Below, piece after piece: positions 15,937 through 24,156 of a DNA stretch of 44,961 bases (position 1 is its first letter; each line of letters starts with the position of its first letter). This stretch comes from Nocardioides stalactiti (GTDB lineage: Bacteria > Actinomycetota > Actinomycetes > Propionibacteriales > Nocardioidaceae). The stretch lies in the NCBI RefSeq assembly GCF_014180715.1, contig NZ_JACEFC010000026.1:1-44961 (forward strand), written 5' to 3'. The notes below the pieces were generated by a model. The model made no database searches. It was not told the origin of the DNA and saw nothing but the letters and a program-made list of their open reading frames with translations. The position numbers were made by a program, and so were the translations under genes.

Positions 15937-17305
15937 CGCTCGCTCCGTGGGGACCAGGATGGATGACGTCGTCCTCGAGCTCCTCGGCCGCCTCCGCGAC
16001 CGGCATCTGGGCGAGCTCTGCCAGGTGGAGCACGACCGCGTTGGCGGCGGCTGCGAGCGGCACCGCGACGAGGGCGCCGACGACGCCCGCGACGAGGACG
16101 CCGCCGGCGATCGCGAGGATCACCCCGAGCGGGTGCAACGACACCCACCGACCGAGCAGGAACGGCTGCAGCACGTGTCCCTCGAGCTGCTGCACGCCGA
16201 TGATCACCGCCAGCATGATGAGCGCGGTGACTGGGCCCTGGTCGACGAGCGCGACGAGCACGGCGACGATGCCGGCGATCGTCGCTCCGATCAACGGGAT
16301 GAAGGCGCCGAGGAAGACGAGCACGCCGATGGCGAGCACGAACGGGACGTCGAGCACCGCGGCGCCGATCATCACCCCGGTGGCGTCGACCGCGGCGACG
16401 ATGACCGTGGCCCGCACGAACTGGACGAGCGAGATCCAGGCGACGCGGCCCGAGCTGTCGACCCGCTCCCGCGCCACGCGCGGCGCCAGCCGGACGAGCC
16501 AGGACCAGATCCGGTCGCCGTCGGCGAGGAAGAAGTAGGTCGCGAACAGGGTGATGAAGAAGCCGGCCACGACGTGTCCGAGCGCGGCGCCGACCTCGGT
16601 GACCCGGCCGAGGATCTCTCCGTCCTGGGAGCGCTCGGTGATCATGTCCTGGGCGCTCTTGATCCAGTCGTTGATCTGGGAGTCGCTGGCGTTGACCGGC
16701 CCGTCCCGCAGCCAGCGGCGGATCTCGTCGAGGCCCTTCACCGTGGAGTCGGCCAGGTCGTTGGCGCCGGTCGCCACCTGCTGCCCGGCGAAGGTGAGCA
16801 GGGCGCCGACGGCGGCCATGCCACCGATCACGACGACGAGGGCAGCGAGCCCCTGGGGGACCTTGAGCCGGGTGAGCAGGTGGACGAGGGGCCAGGCCAG
16901 GGCACTGGCCAGCAGGGCGACCGCGAGCGGGATCGTGACGACCGCGAAGAAGCTGACCAGCCACATGAGCAGGTACGTCGCCGCCGCGATGACGAGCAGC
17001 CGCCAGGCCCACGCCGACGCCAGGTCGAGGCCCCACGGCACCTGGGCCCGGTCGAACCGTGACGGTCCGGTCGTGATCGGCGCCGGGCCACCGCGCCGCT
17101 CCTCGCGGACGATGGCCCACTGGTGGGCGAACCGCTGGAGGACGCTCTCGACGGTCTCCTCGCTCATGTCCCCGGCCTCACCGCCCTCGCCCGAGCGGCG
17201 CAGGCGGGGGAACCGGTGGCGCTGGCGGTGCTCGTCGAGCCCGTCCTCCGCGCCGTCCTCCGCGCCGTCCTCCGCGCTCTCGTCCGGGGGCCCCTGCTCA
17301 GTCAC
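15929..17305 (-). CDS. AI-2E family transporter
   Basis: A 458-residue membrane protein of the AI-2E (PerM/TqsA) family, with about eight helices. The family core is seen in FFITLFATYFFLADGDRIW, FIPLIGATIAGIVAVLVAL and a GVQQLEGHVLQPFLLGR stretch followed by HPLGVILAIAGG. Known members export autoinducer-2 or act as Na+/H+ antiporters, so the substrate is open. The ~60-residue soluble N-terminus is acidic and contains an EDGA repeat encoded by 12-bp repeats. The GTG start overlaps the stop of the GlmL-like gene as GTGA. Confidence 0.9.
   Translation of the reverse strand: MTEQGPPDESAEDGAEDGAEDGLDEHRQRHRFPRLRRSGEGGEAGDMSEETVESVLQRFAHQWAIVREERRGGPAPITTGPSRFDRAQVPWGLDLASAWAWRLLVIAAATYLLMWLVSFFAVVTIPLAVALLASALAWPLVHLLTRLKVPQGLAALVVVIGGMAAVGALLTFAGQQVATGANDLADSTVKGLDEIRRWLRDGPVNASDSQINDWIKSAQDMITERSQDGEILGRVTEVGAALGHVVAGFFITLFATYFFLADGDRIWSWLVRLAPRVARERVDSSGRVAWISLVQFVRATVIVAAVDATGVMIGAAVLDVPFVLAIGVLVFLGAFIPLIGATIAGIVAVLVALVDQGPVTALIMLAVIIGVQQLEGHVLQPFLLGRWVSLHPLGVILAIAGGVLVAGVVGALVAVPLAAAANAVVLHLAELAQMPVAEAAEELEDDVIHPGPHGASDA
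17241..17276. repeat. Three 12-bp direct repeats inside the AI-2E transporter gene
   Basis: CCGTCCTCCGCG occurs three times in exact tandem (17241-17252, 17253-17264, 17265-17276) and encodes AEDG-type repeats in the N-terminal tail of the transporter. The length keeps the frame, so copy number may vary without breaking the gene. Confidence 0.85.
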
Positions 17306-18639
17306 GTGGCCACCGTAGCGAGGGACCCGGCGAGCCGATAGGCGACATCGGGATGACTCCGGGCGAGCAGACCGACGGCCATCAGGAGGTAGTGCTCGTC
17401 GACCACGATCCGGGCCCGCTCGGGCAGCTGCCAGCCCTCGGGGTCGTCGGTCGTGACCAGTCCCCCGAGCACCCGCTCCGCGACCCCTGGCCGCCCGTGG
17501 CGCAGCACGCCGCCGCTGCCGACGAGCAGTGCGACCTCGCGCAGGTCGACGCCGCTGCGCTCGACGACCCGACCGTCCGCGGCGAGCACGACGCGCGACC
17601 GGCCGGCGTGGCGTCGTACGGCGGTCGCGGCCGCGTCGCGCGCGATCTGCTCGTCAGTGTCGTGCTCCGCCACCGTCGTCGGGAGGTACGACGCCGGCAG
17701 GCCGGCCGACTCGCGCATGCCGAGGTCGGCCTCGACGGTCCGGGTCGCCGCCATCGGCGCGACGACCTCGTGGGCGAGCTGCTCCTCGGAGCGCTCGGCG
17801 TCGAGGGTGACGACCGAGTAGACGTCGGTGGTCGCGCCGCCGATGTCGACCACGACGACGTCGCCGATCCCGGGCCGCTGCTCGTCGAGCCCGTGGGCGA
17901 GCAGCTCGACCCCGGCCAGGACGACGTCGGGCGTCGGGCCCTGGACCATCGCGGCCAGCTCGTCCGCCCGGTCCGAGAGGCCCTTGCCGGCGATGACGTG
18001 CTGCAGGAACTGGTCGCGCACGGCGTCGCGCGCGCCCTCGGGCGCGAGCACGCCGATCCGGGGCACCGCGTTGGCGGCCAGCACGTGCGGCTGCCCGGCC
18101 AGGACCGCGGCCACCTCGTCGTACGCCTCGACGTTGCCGGCGACGACGACCGGACCGTCGAACGCGGCGGCGACCGCGCGGGCGCCGTCGACGAGCGCCG
18201 CCCGGTTGCCGCCGTCGGTGCCGCCGGTGAGCAGGACCAGGTCGACCCCGTCGGCGGCGTCGCCGACGACCTCGGCCACCGCGTCCTCGGGCACCCGACC
18301 CGCGATGGCGGCCACGCCGACCACCTTGCCGCCGCTCGACAACGCCACGCGGCGACCGGCCTCGGCCGTCACCAGCGCCTCGTTGCCGACCACTGCGACC
18401 CGGAGCCCACCGCCCGCGCTCGAGCAGGCCAGGACCTCGGCGACCCGCGCCCGGGGGTCGACCTCGGCCAGCCGGTCGCGGCAGGCCGCGACGGCGTCGA
18501 GGACGTCGCCCGTCCCGTAGGTCGGGGCCTGGGCCCGGCCGACCACCGCCGCGGTGGCGAGGTCGACCAGGAGGGCCTTGGTGAAGGTGGAGCCCACGTC
18601 GACGCAGAGGACCACGTCGCCGGCCATCGGCTCGGTCAA
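17302..18639 (-). CDS. GlmL-like (MutL, PF13941-type) ASKHA ATPase
   Basis: A 445-residue protein of the glutamate mutase-associated GlmL family. Features: an N-terminal ASKHA phosphate-1 motif DVGSTFTKALLVD (residues ~13-25), LLTGGTDGGN, a second nucleotide site VVVDIGGATTDVYSV around 263, LLVGSGGVLRHG, and the C-terminal VDEHYLLMAVGLLARSHP. In clostridia glmL sits between the two glutamate mutase subunit genes and has been proposed to act as chaperone or reactivase; its role is not proven. No B12-dependent mutase is in the window. The TTG start overlaps the metB stop as TTGA; an ATG at 18627 is an alternative. Confidence 0.85.
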   Translation of the reverse strand: MTEPMAGDVVLCVDVGSTFTKALLVDLATAAVVGRAQAPTYGTGDVLDAVAACRDRLAEVDPRARVAEVLACSSAGGGLRVAVVGNEALVTAEAGRRVALSSGGKVVGVAAIAGRVPEDAVAEVVGDAADGVDLVLLTGGTDGGNRAALVDGARAVAAAFDGPVVVAGNVEAYDEVAAVLAGQPHVLAANAVPRIGVLAPEGARDAVRDQFLQHVIAGKGLSDRADELAAMVQGPTPDVVLAGVELLAHGLDEQRPGIGDVVVVDIGGATTDVYSVVTLDAERSEEQLAHEVVAPMAATRTVEADLGMRESAGLPASYLPTTVAEHDTDEQIARDAAATAVRRHAGRSRVVLAADGRVVERSGVDLREVALLVGSGGVLRHGRPGVAERVLGGLVTTDDPEGWQLPERARIVVDEHYLLMAVGLLARSHPDVAYRLAGSLATVAT

Positions 18640-19796
18640 CTGAGCGCCTGCTCCAGGTCGGCGATGAGGTCGTCGACGCTCTCGATCCCGACACTGAGGC
18701 GGACCAGGTCGGCCGGGACCTCCAGGTCGGTGCCCGCCACGCTCGCGTGGGTCATCCGTCCGGGGTGCTCGATGAGCGACTCGACGCCGCCGAGCGACTC
18801 CCCGAGGGTGAACACCTCCGTGCGCTCGCAGACCTGCAGCGCGGCCTCCTCCCCGCCCGTGCAGCGGAACGAGACCATCCCGCCGAAGCGCTTCATCTGG
18901 CGCTGGGCGGTCTCGTGGCCCGGGTGGGTCTCCAGGCCGGGATAGATCACCGTGCCGACCCGGGGGTGGCTGGTGAGGAAGTCCGCGACCCGCTCGGCGT
19001 TGTCGCAGTGGCGGTCCATCCGGACCGCGAGCGTCTTGAGGCCGCGGTGGGTCAGGAACGCGTCGAACGGACCAGGCACGGCGCCCATCGCGTTCTGGTG
19101 GAAGGCGACCTTCTCGGCGACCTCGAGGTCACGCACCACGAGGGCACCACCGACGACGTCGGAGTGACCGCCGACGTACTTGGTGGTGCTGTGGACGACG
19201 ACGTCGGCGCCGAGCCGCAGCGGCTGCTGGAGGTACGGCGACGCGAACGTGTTGTCGACGACCAGCAGTGCGCCGGCGTCGTGGGCGACCGCCGCGAGCG
19301 CCTCGATGTCACCGATGGAGAGCAGCGGGTTGGTGGGTGTCTCGACCCAGACGATCGTCGTCTCGCCGGGACGGATCGCGGCCCGGACCGCGTCGATGTC
19401 GTCGACCGGGGCCGGGCTGTGCCGCAGCCCCCACGGGACCGCCACCTTGTCGAAGAGGCGGAACGTCCCGCCGTACGCGTCGTCAGGGATGACGGCGTGG
19501 TCGCCGGGCCGGCACAACGCACGCAGCAGGGTGTCCTCGGCCGCGAGGCCGGAGGCGAACGCGAACGCCCGCTCCCCCTCCTCCAGGGCCGCCAACGCCC
19601 CCTCGAGCGCGGTGCGGGTCGGGTTGGCACTGCGGCTGTACTCGTAGCCGCCGCGCAGCCCGCCGACGCCGTCCTGCTTGTAGGTCGAGGTCGCATAGAT
19701 GGGCGGGATCACCGCTCCGGTGGTCGGGTCCGGCTCGTAGCCCGCATGGATGGCGCGGGTCTCGAAGCCACTCTTCTGACGGTGCTCTTGGCTCAC
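18636..19796 (-). CDS. metB: Cystathionine gamma-synthase (Cys/Met metabolism PLP enzyme)
   Basis: A 386-residue fold-type I PLP enzyme. Features: PIYATSTYKQD, YEYSRSANPTR, ASGLAAEDTLLRAL, and the PLP lysine K206 in HSTTKYVGGHSD, followed by RTEVFTLGESLGGVESLIEHP. The family condenses O-acetyl- or O-succinyl-homoserine with cysteine, or splits cystathionine; sequence alone does not separate gamma-synthase from gamma-lyase securely. If it works as a lyase it would yield 2-oxobutanoate, the ilvA product. It is the first gene of the metB > glmL-like > AI-2E > ilvA operon and has a TAGGCT 7 nt before its GTG. Confidence 0.9.
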   Translation of the reverse strand: MSQEHRQKSGFETRAIHAGYEPDPTTGAVIPPIYATSTYKQDGVGGLRGGYEYSRSANPTRTALEGALAALEEGERAFAFASGLAAEDTLLRALCRPGDHAVIPDDAYGGTFRLFDKVAVPWGLRHSPAPVDDIDAVRAAIRPGETTIVWVETPTNPLLSIGDIEALAAVAHDAGALLVVDNTFASPYLQQPLRLGADVVVHSTTKYVGGHSDVVGGALVVRDLEVAEKVAFHQNAMGAVPGPFDAFLTHRGLKTLAVRMDRHCDNAERVADFLTSHPRVGTVIYPGLETHPGHETAQRQMKRFGGMVSFRCTGGEEAALQVCERTEVFTLGESLGGVESLIEHPGRMTHASVAGTDLEVPADLVRLSVGIESVDDLIADLEQALS

Positions 19797-19803
19797 CCCA
19801 GCG

Positions 19804-19809
19804 AGCCTA
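19804..19809 (-). promoter_or_regulatory. -10 element of metB (leaderless)
   Basis: TAGGCT on the minus strand, 7 nt before the GTG at 19796. It lies directly after the doc stop codon and would start the four-gene operon. Confidence 0.5.
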
Positions 19810-19810
19810 C

Positions 19811-20179
19811 TCAGGCCGGGATCCAGCCCCGAAGCGCCTCGGCGATCTCCGCGAGGTCCGCAGATCCGTCGGCCACCCCCATCACCAGGCCGAAGACGTC
19901 GTCGTCAGCAGCAGCGACCACCACGCCGCTGATCCGGAGGAAGACGTCGACCGCGAGCCACGCGATCCGCTTGTTGCCGTCGACCAGTCCGTGGTTCTGG
20001 CAGAGCGAGTGGAGCAGCGCTGCTGCCTTGTCGACGACGGTCGGATAGGCGTCCTCGCCGAACACGGTCGTCCGCGGTCGCGCGACCGCGGCCTCGAGCA
20101 GACCGTGGTCACGCACCGGTCCCGCCTGGAGGTCCTCGGTCAGCGCCAGCAGGTCCTCCAGGTCGAGGTACTCGACCAT
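19811..20179 (-). CDS. doc: Doc-type (Fic fold) toxin
   Basis: A 122-residue protein of the death-on-curing family. The Fic/Doc motif is HGLVDGNKR at 63-71, with LLHSLCQN before it and the N-terminal DLLALTEDL and DHGLLEAAVARPRTTVFGEDAYPT typical of chromosomal Doc. Doc phosphorylates EF-Tu and stops translation. The essential His, Asp, Asn, Lys and Arg are all present, so activity is likely. It overlaps the antitoxin stop by one base (TGATG), the normal toxin-after-antitoxin order. Confidence 0.92.
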   Translation of the reverse strand: MVEYLDLEDLLALTEDLQAGPVRDHGLLEAAVARPRTTVFGEDAYPTVVDKAAALLHSLCQNHGLVDGNKRIAWLAVDVFLRISGVVVAAADDDVFGLVMGVADGSADLAEIAEALRGWIPA

Positions 20180-20394
20180 CAGACAGAGCCGAGACGGTCG
20201 AGGACGTCACCCCATCGATCGCGCGACGATGCCGACGCAGCCGCTACCCGCGACTTGTGTTCCGACCGCGCGTGCATGTCGAGCACCGCGCGACGAACGA
20301 CTTCCTGCTTGGAGAGGCCCTGGCTCTGAGCCAGCTCCGCCAGCGCAGCGTCCAACTCGGCGTCGGTGCGCAGGGTGAAGGCCATGACGCTCAT
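20179..20394 (-). CDS. Ribbon-helix-helix antitoxin partner of Doc
   Basis: About 71 residues. The start MAFTLRTDAELDAALAELA and GLSKQEVVRRAVLDM match a CopG-type ribbon-helix-helix DNA-binding domain; the tail (HKSRVAAASASSRDRWGDVLDRL) would bind the toxin. This RHH type replaces the Phd antitoxin of phage P1. Start: the ATG at 20394 lies 4 nt after GGGGAG; ATGs at 20397 and 20385 are in frame. The gene does not stand out in a long frame that continues upstream, but the operator ends it there. Confidence 0.85.
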   Translation of the reverse strand: MSVMAFTLRTDAELDAALAELAQSQGLSKQEVVRRAVLDMHARSEHKSRVAAASASSRDRWGDVLDRLGSV

Positions 20395-20403
20395 CATACT
20401 CCC

Positions 20404-20428
20404 CTTTGGTATCAGTGTGATACCAAAG
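20404..20428. promoter_or_regulatory. Perfect 25-bp palindrome, operator of the antitoxin-toxin operon
   Basis: CTTTGGTATCA-GTG-TGATACCAAAG has two perfect 11-bp arms. It lies directly upstream of the antitoxin ribosome site. Its AT-rich composition contrasts with the surrounding DNA. Antitoxins of this kind normally bind their own promoter, with toxin as co-repressor, so autoregulation is the likely role. Confidence 0.8.
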
Positions 20429-20535
20429 AAATCGATCACGACTGGCGCGCGGGCAAGCCGGTTTCCACAACAGGCCGCGGGCGACGGCCGCGCGCCCGTC
20501 GTAGCCGTCGGCCGCCCGTCTCGTTGGACCTTGTT

Positions 20536-21474
20536 GTGACCGCCTTGACCCGCGCCCTCCTCGGGACCCTCGTCGCGTTCGTCCTCGCGTTCGCACCCTC
20601 GATGGCTGCCGGCGCGGACGAGCCGGCGCCCGACCCGGACCCGGTCCGCGGGCTGGTGCTGCCGCCGATGGACACCTTCATCGGGCTGCTGCCGCCGCTG
20701 CCGGTTCCCGGTACGACGTACGCCGGCAACCTGTGCCGGTCTGGCGCCCACGCCTGCATCGACCGGGTCATCGCCCGGATGGAGGTCCGGCTCGACCGGC
20801 TGGTCGAGACGTGCTCGCACAGCGCGATCTTCTCGCTGGCCTACCTGCGGGTGACCGAGAACGTGCGCGACGCCGTCCGGTCCGGGTACTTCGCCGACGC
20901 CAAGTGGCTCAACCGCGTCGACACCGTCTTCGCCGAGCTCTACTTCGACACGACGAGCAAGTGGGAGCGCGGCCGGCGGGCTAACCTGCCGGCGGCCTGG
21001 AAGATCGCACTCCAGGCCGAGGAGGACCGCGCCGTGAGCGGGCTGGGCAACTTCATGCTGTCGATGAACGCCCACATCAACCGCGACTTCCCCTACGTGC
21101 TCGCCCAGGTGGGCCTCACCGCCCCCGACGGCACCAGCCACAAGGCTGACCACGACCGCTACAACCAGCGTCTCGACAGCCTGTACGCCCCGGTGTTCGC
21201 CGAGGAAGCGGCGCGATTCGACGAGACCTTCGACGACGTGAACTTCGGGACCGTCGAGGAGACCGCCGCCGGCGTCATCATGCGCGGCTGGCGGGAGATG
21301 GTCTGGCGGCACGCCGAGATGCTGGCGCTGGCCAAGAGCCCCGCCCAGCGGACCTTCGCGCAGAAGCAGATCGAGACCTACGCCGCGCTCCAGGGCCTGA
21401 TGATCCGCCAGCTCTTCCAGATCCCGAGCAGCGAGCGCCGCGACGCCTGGTGCGCCGCCCACGGTCGCGGCTGA
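20536..21474 (+). CDS. Secreted DUF5995 family protein
   Basis: A 312-residue protein starting with a signal peptide (TALTRALLGTLVAFVLAFAPSMAAGA, cleavage likely after AGA at ~residue 28). The mature part is mostly helical: MDTFIGLLPPLP, CRSGAHACIDRVIARMEVRLDRL, then FAELYFDTTSKWER, NFMLSMNAHINRDFPYVL and WRHAEMLALA. This fits DUF5995, which is widespread in actinobacteria and has no known function. The His and Asp residues in MNAHINRD and the WRHAEM segment are possible metal ligands. The GTG at 20536 places the hydrophobic helix correctly; the open frame reaches further upstream across the antitoxin gene. Confidence 0.8.
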   Translation: MTALTRALLGTLVAFVLAFAPSMAAGADEPAPDPDPVRGLVLPPMDTFIGLLPPLPVPGTTYAGNLCRSGAHACIDRVIARMEVRLDRLVETCSHSAIFSLAYLRVTENVRDAVRSGYFADAKWLNRVDTVFAELYFDTTSKWERGRRANLPAAWKIALQAEEDRAVSGLGNFMLSMNAHINRDFPYVLAQVGLTAPDGTSHKADHDRYNQRLDSLYAPVFAEEAARFDETFDDVNFGTVEETAAGVIMRGWREMVWRHAEMLALAKSPAQRTFAQKQIETYAALQGLMIRQLFQIPSSERRDAWCAAHGRG

Positions 21475-21550
21475 CGGCTCGACCCGGCTGGCGTCCGACC
21501 TGAGCGCGGGAGCCAGGCGTAGATCTTGCGCAGGTGGGGAGACTGGAGGC

Positions 21551-22198
21551 ATGTTCCTCTCCCGCCGCAAGACCGAGATGGTCGACCCTGCCGAGGCGCT
21601 GCCCGGCCGTGCCGAGCCCGCCTTCCACCTGCCTGAGAAGCACGCCGTGCTCAACGCCCCCCTGGTCACCGACGACGTCCCCGACGGGCTGGAGGTCGCC
21701 GAGTTCGGTCTCGGCTGCTTCTGGGGTGCGGAGGAGATCTACTGGCAGATCCCCGGCGTCTGGTCGACGTCGGTGGGCTACGCGGGCGGCACCACGCCGA
21801 ACCCGACGTACGAGGAGGTCTGCAGCGGCCGCACCGGTCACACCGAGGCCATCCGTGTCGTGTTCGACCCCGACCGGGTGTCCTACGCCGACCTGGTCAA
21901 GCAGTTCTTCGAGGTGCACGACCCGACCCAGGGCATGCGCCAGGGCAACGACGTCGGCACCCAGTACCGCTCCGCGATCTACTTCCACTCCCCCGAGCAG
22001 GAGCAGACCGCCCGCGAGCTGACCAAGGTATACGGCGACGTCATCGCCGCCCGCGGCTACGGCGAGATCACCACCGAGATCGCGCCCGCCGGCAGCTACC
22101 ACTACGCCGAGCCGCACCACCAGCAGTACCTCCATAAGAACCCGTACGGCTACCGCTGCCACGCCAACACCGGCATCCCGTTCCCGTCGTCAAGCTGA
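21551..22198 (+). CDS. msrA: Peptide-methionine (S)-S-oxide reductase MsrA
   Basis: A 215-residue MsrA. The catalytic Cys56 is in GLGCFWGAEE; further motifs are GYAGGTTPNPTYEEVCSG, VFDPDRVSYADLV, HDPTQGMRQGNDVGTQYRS and a C-terminal YHYAEPHHQQYL. It reduces oxidised methionine residues using thioredoxin or mycothiol-linked electrons. The recycling Cys is probably that in YRCHANTG. The N-terminus is ~45 residues longer than the core, as in actinobacterial and E. coli-like MsrA. The ATG has GGAGG two nt upstream. Confidence 0.95.
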   Translation: MFLSRRKTEMVDPAEALPGRAEPAFHLPEKHAVLNAPLVTDDVPDGLEVAEFGLGCFWGAEEIYWQIPGVWSTSVGYAGGTTPNPTYEEVCSGRTGHTEAIRVVFDPDRVSYADLVKQFFEVHDPTQGMRQGNDVGTQYRSAIYFHSPEQEQTARELTKVYGDVIAARGYGEITTEIAPAGSYHYAEPHHQQYLHKNPYGYRCHANTGIPFPSSS

Positions 22199-22320
22199 CC
22201 CACCGTCGCGCAGGTCACGTCGTCCTTGACTCACCGTGGTGGGTGGGGCTCGCGTTAACGGGTACCCCGGAAGCAGACTGCGGGGCACCGAGCCCCGAGC
22301 AGACCAGCGAAGGGGCACGC

Positions 22321-22797
22321 GTGGCCATGAATCCGCTCGGGAAGATCAAGGAAGCCGCTGTTGCATCGTTGAAGGCGCCCGCGGCGGTGGCAGGGTCCGC
22401 GGTGGGACTGGTCAAGGGCGCCGCGGCAACGGGTGGTCAGGTGACCAGGAGCGCAGCGGACGCCGTGACCTCGATCGTCGGAGGCGGCAAGGGCGACGGC
22501 TCCGGCGCGGCCGACGTCGAGAAGGCCCCGGAGGTACGGGAGCCTGCTCCCGCTCCCAAGAAGCCGAAGGCCAAGGAGGCGACCGCGAAGTCAGGTTCCC
22601 AGCCGGTGAACGTCACCGAGGTGCTCGGTCTCGACCCAGCACCGGTCGACAAGCCCAAGCCGGCGAAGAAGGCGGCACGGCAGAAGGCCGTCACGAGCAT
22701 CGACGCCGCTGCGGACTCGAGCGCGGTGGACGTCACCCCCGCTGACGTCGCCGACGCGATCTCTGGCGACCAGCCTGGCGGCGGCTCGACCAGGTAG
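22321..22797 (+). CDS. Ala/Lys-rich hypothetical protein
   Basis: About 158 residues without a recognisable domain. An N-terminal amphipathic, Ala-rich segment (MNPLGKIKEAAVASLKAP, residues 3-20) is followed by a Gly/Ala stretch, a Pro/Lys-rich linker (APAPKKPKAKEATAK) and a C-terminus with two short acidic helices (SSAVDVTPADVADAIS). The composition suggests a disordered, possibly nucleoid- or envelope-associated protein. AAGGGG lies 5 nt before the GTG at 22321; ATG at 22327 is an alternative. Confidence 0.6.
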   Translation: MAMNPLGKIKEAAVASLKAPAAVAGSAVGLVKGAAATGGQVTRSAADAVTSIVGGGKGDGSGAADVEKAPEVREPAPAPKKPKAKEATAKSGSQPVNVTEVLGLDPAPVDKPKPAKKAARQKAVTSIDAAADSSAVDVTPADVADAISGDQPGGGSTR

Positions 22798-22910
22798 GAA
22801 GTACCGGCGACGAGTACCAAGAGTCATGGGGGATCGAGCGAATCGTCGGACAACGTCGACATGGCCGACATACGCTCCCTGCGCCCCTGCAACCCGTCTC
22901 GGAGACTCCC

Positions 22911-24104
22911 GTGCCTCGTCGTTCCCTGCTCGCCCTGCTCGCCCTCGTCCTCGCGGCGATCACCTGCCTGGCGTCGGCGCCAGCGGCCGTCGCCGTCGAC
23001 CGCGACTGCGGGGACTTCCCCAGCCAGCGCGCGGCCCAGATCTTCTTCCTCAACCACGGCGGCCCGCGGTCCGACCCGCACGGCCTGGACAGCGAGGGCG
23101 ACGGGATCGCGTGCGAGTCGAATCCTGCGCCGTACTACTACGGGACCTCGCTCCCGGGCGACGGCGGGCAGGACCCCCAGCCCCAACCCACCCCCGTCAG
23201 CTCCAGCGTCGACCTCGCACTGGAACCGGACCAGCGGATCGCGGGCGAGTCCTTCCGGATCAAGGTGACTGTGAAGCCGGCCATTAGCCGGAAGGTCCTG
23301 GTGCAGCGCAAGGTCGACGGGCGCTGGAAGTCGTTCGACTCCCTCACGACCGGTGAGAACGGCTCGATGTCGGCGACCCACGAGGCACCCCGGGCGAGGA
23401 CGATCTACCGCGCGGTGGTGCAGTCGGTCACGAAGGCCGGCAAGAAGTACTCCGCTGCGACCAGCAAGTCGCGCACCCTCGAGATCCAGCGTCAGCGAGT
23501 CGTCCTCACGTTCGACGACGCCGACGTCGCCGACGGCGAGCAGGTCCGCGCCCGCGTCCACGCGACGCCGGTGCGCCCGGGGCGGCCAGTGGCGCTGCAG
23601 AAGAGGGTCGAGGGCACCTGGACGACCATCCGGACCGGCAGCTTCAACCGTCGCGGCTCTGCCAGCTTCGCCGTCACGGCGGCGCTCGGGAAGAATGCCT
23701 ACCGCGCGGTGGCGCTGCGCCACCGAGGGGCATCGCCCGAGCAGTCGGACACGGAGACGGTCACGGCCAACGACGTGACGGCGCCGCCGACGCCGTACGA
23801 CCTCGTCGCGGTTGCCGGGGACGGGGCGGTCCAGCTCAGCTGGTCCCGGATGGTCCCCGCGGACCTCGACCACCACGAGGTCTGGATGCGCACGGACGCC
23901 ATTGACTGGGCGCTGGTCACCGTCACGACGTCGGACAACGCGGAGATCACCTCCCTCCAGAACGACGTGACGTACTGGTTCGCGGTCACCAGCGTGGACC
24001 AGGCCGGCAACACCTCCGAGCCCTCGGAGGAGGTGTCGGCGACACCGACCGCTCCTGCTCCGCGGCAGGCTCGCCTGGACGGCGCTCTCATCCCGCAGGC
24101 GTAG
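22911..24104 (+). CDS. Secreted excalibur-domain protein with Ig-like and fibronectin III domains
   Basis: A 397-residue exported protein. Signal peptide (SLLALLALVLAAITCLASAPAAVA, ~residues 5-28); then an excalibur calcium-binding domain with DRDCGDFPSQRAAQIFF and DSEGDGIACE (EF-hand-like DxDxDG pattern, two Cys); a Pro/Gln linker; two Ig-like repeats with VLVQRKVDGRWKSF and VALQKRVEGTWTTI as matching strands; and a C-terminal FN3 domain (PPTPYDLVAV, WFAVTSVDQAGNTS). The role is probably binding to the cell surface or matrix; no enzyme domain is seen. The GTG start has GGAG upstream. Confidence 0.85.
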   Translation: MPRRSLLALLALVLAAITCLASAPAAVAVDRDCGDFPSQRAAQIFFLNHGGPRSDPHGLDSEGDGIACESNPAPYYYGTSLPGDGGQDPQPQPTPVSSSVDLALEPDQRIAGESFRIKVTVKPAISRKVLVQRKVDGRWKSFDSLTTGENGSMSATHEAPRARTIYRAVVQSVTKAGKKYSAATSKSRTLEIQRQRVVLTFDDADVADGEQVRARVHATPVRPGRPVALQKRVEGTWTTIRTGSFNRRGSASFAVTAALGKNAYRAVALRHRGASPEQSDTETVTANDVTAPPTPYDLVAVAGDGAVQLSWSRMVPADLDHHEVWMRTDAIDWALVTVTTSDNAEITSLQNDVTYWFAVTSVDQAGNTSEPSEEVSATPTAPAPRQARLDGALIPQA

Positions 24105-24109
24105 AAACC

Positions 24110-24123
24110 GGGACGAAAGTCCT
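24110..24123 (+). terminator. Short GAAA-loop hairpin after the excalibur gene
   Basis: GGGAC-GAAA-GTCCT forms five pairs, one a wobble, closed by a GNRA tetraloop, 6 nt after the stop codon. No T tract follows. Confidence 0.3.
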
Positions 24124-24156
24124 CCAATTGGGCTCCGGCCGGACGATCAGACCGGC

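Noticed and set aside
22226..22265. TTGACT and GGGTAC before the Ala/Lys-rich gene, a possible SigB-type promoter
   Set aside because: GGGTAC fits the -10 but no GTTT-like -35 lies 14-16 nt upstream; spacing from TTGACT to any -10 is wrong too.
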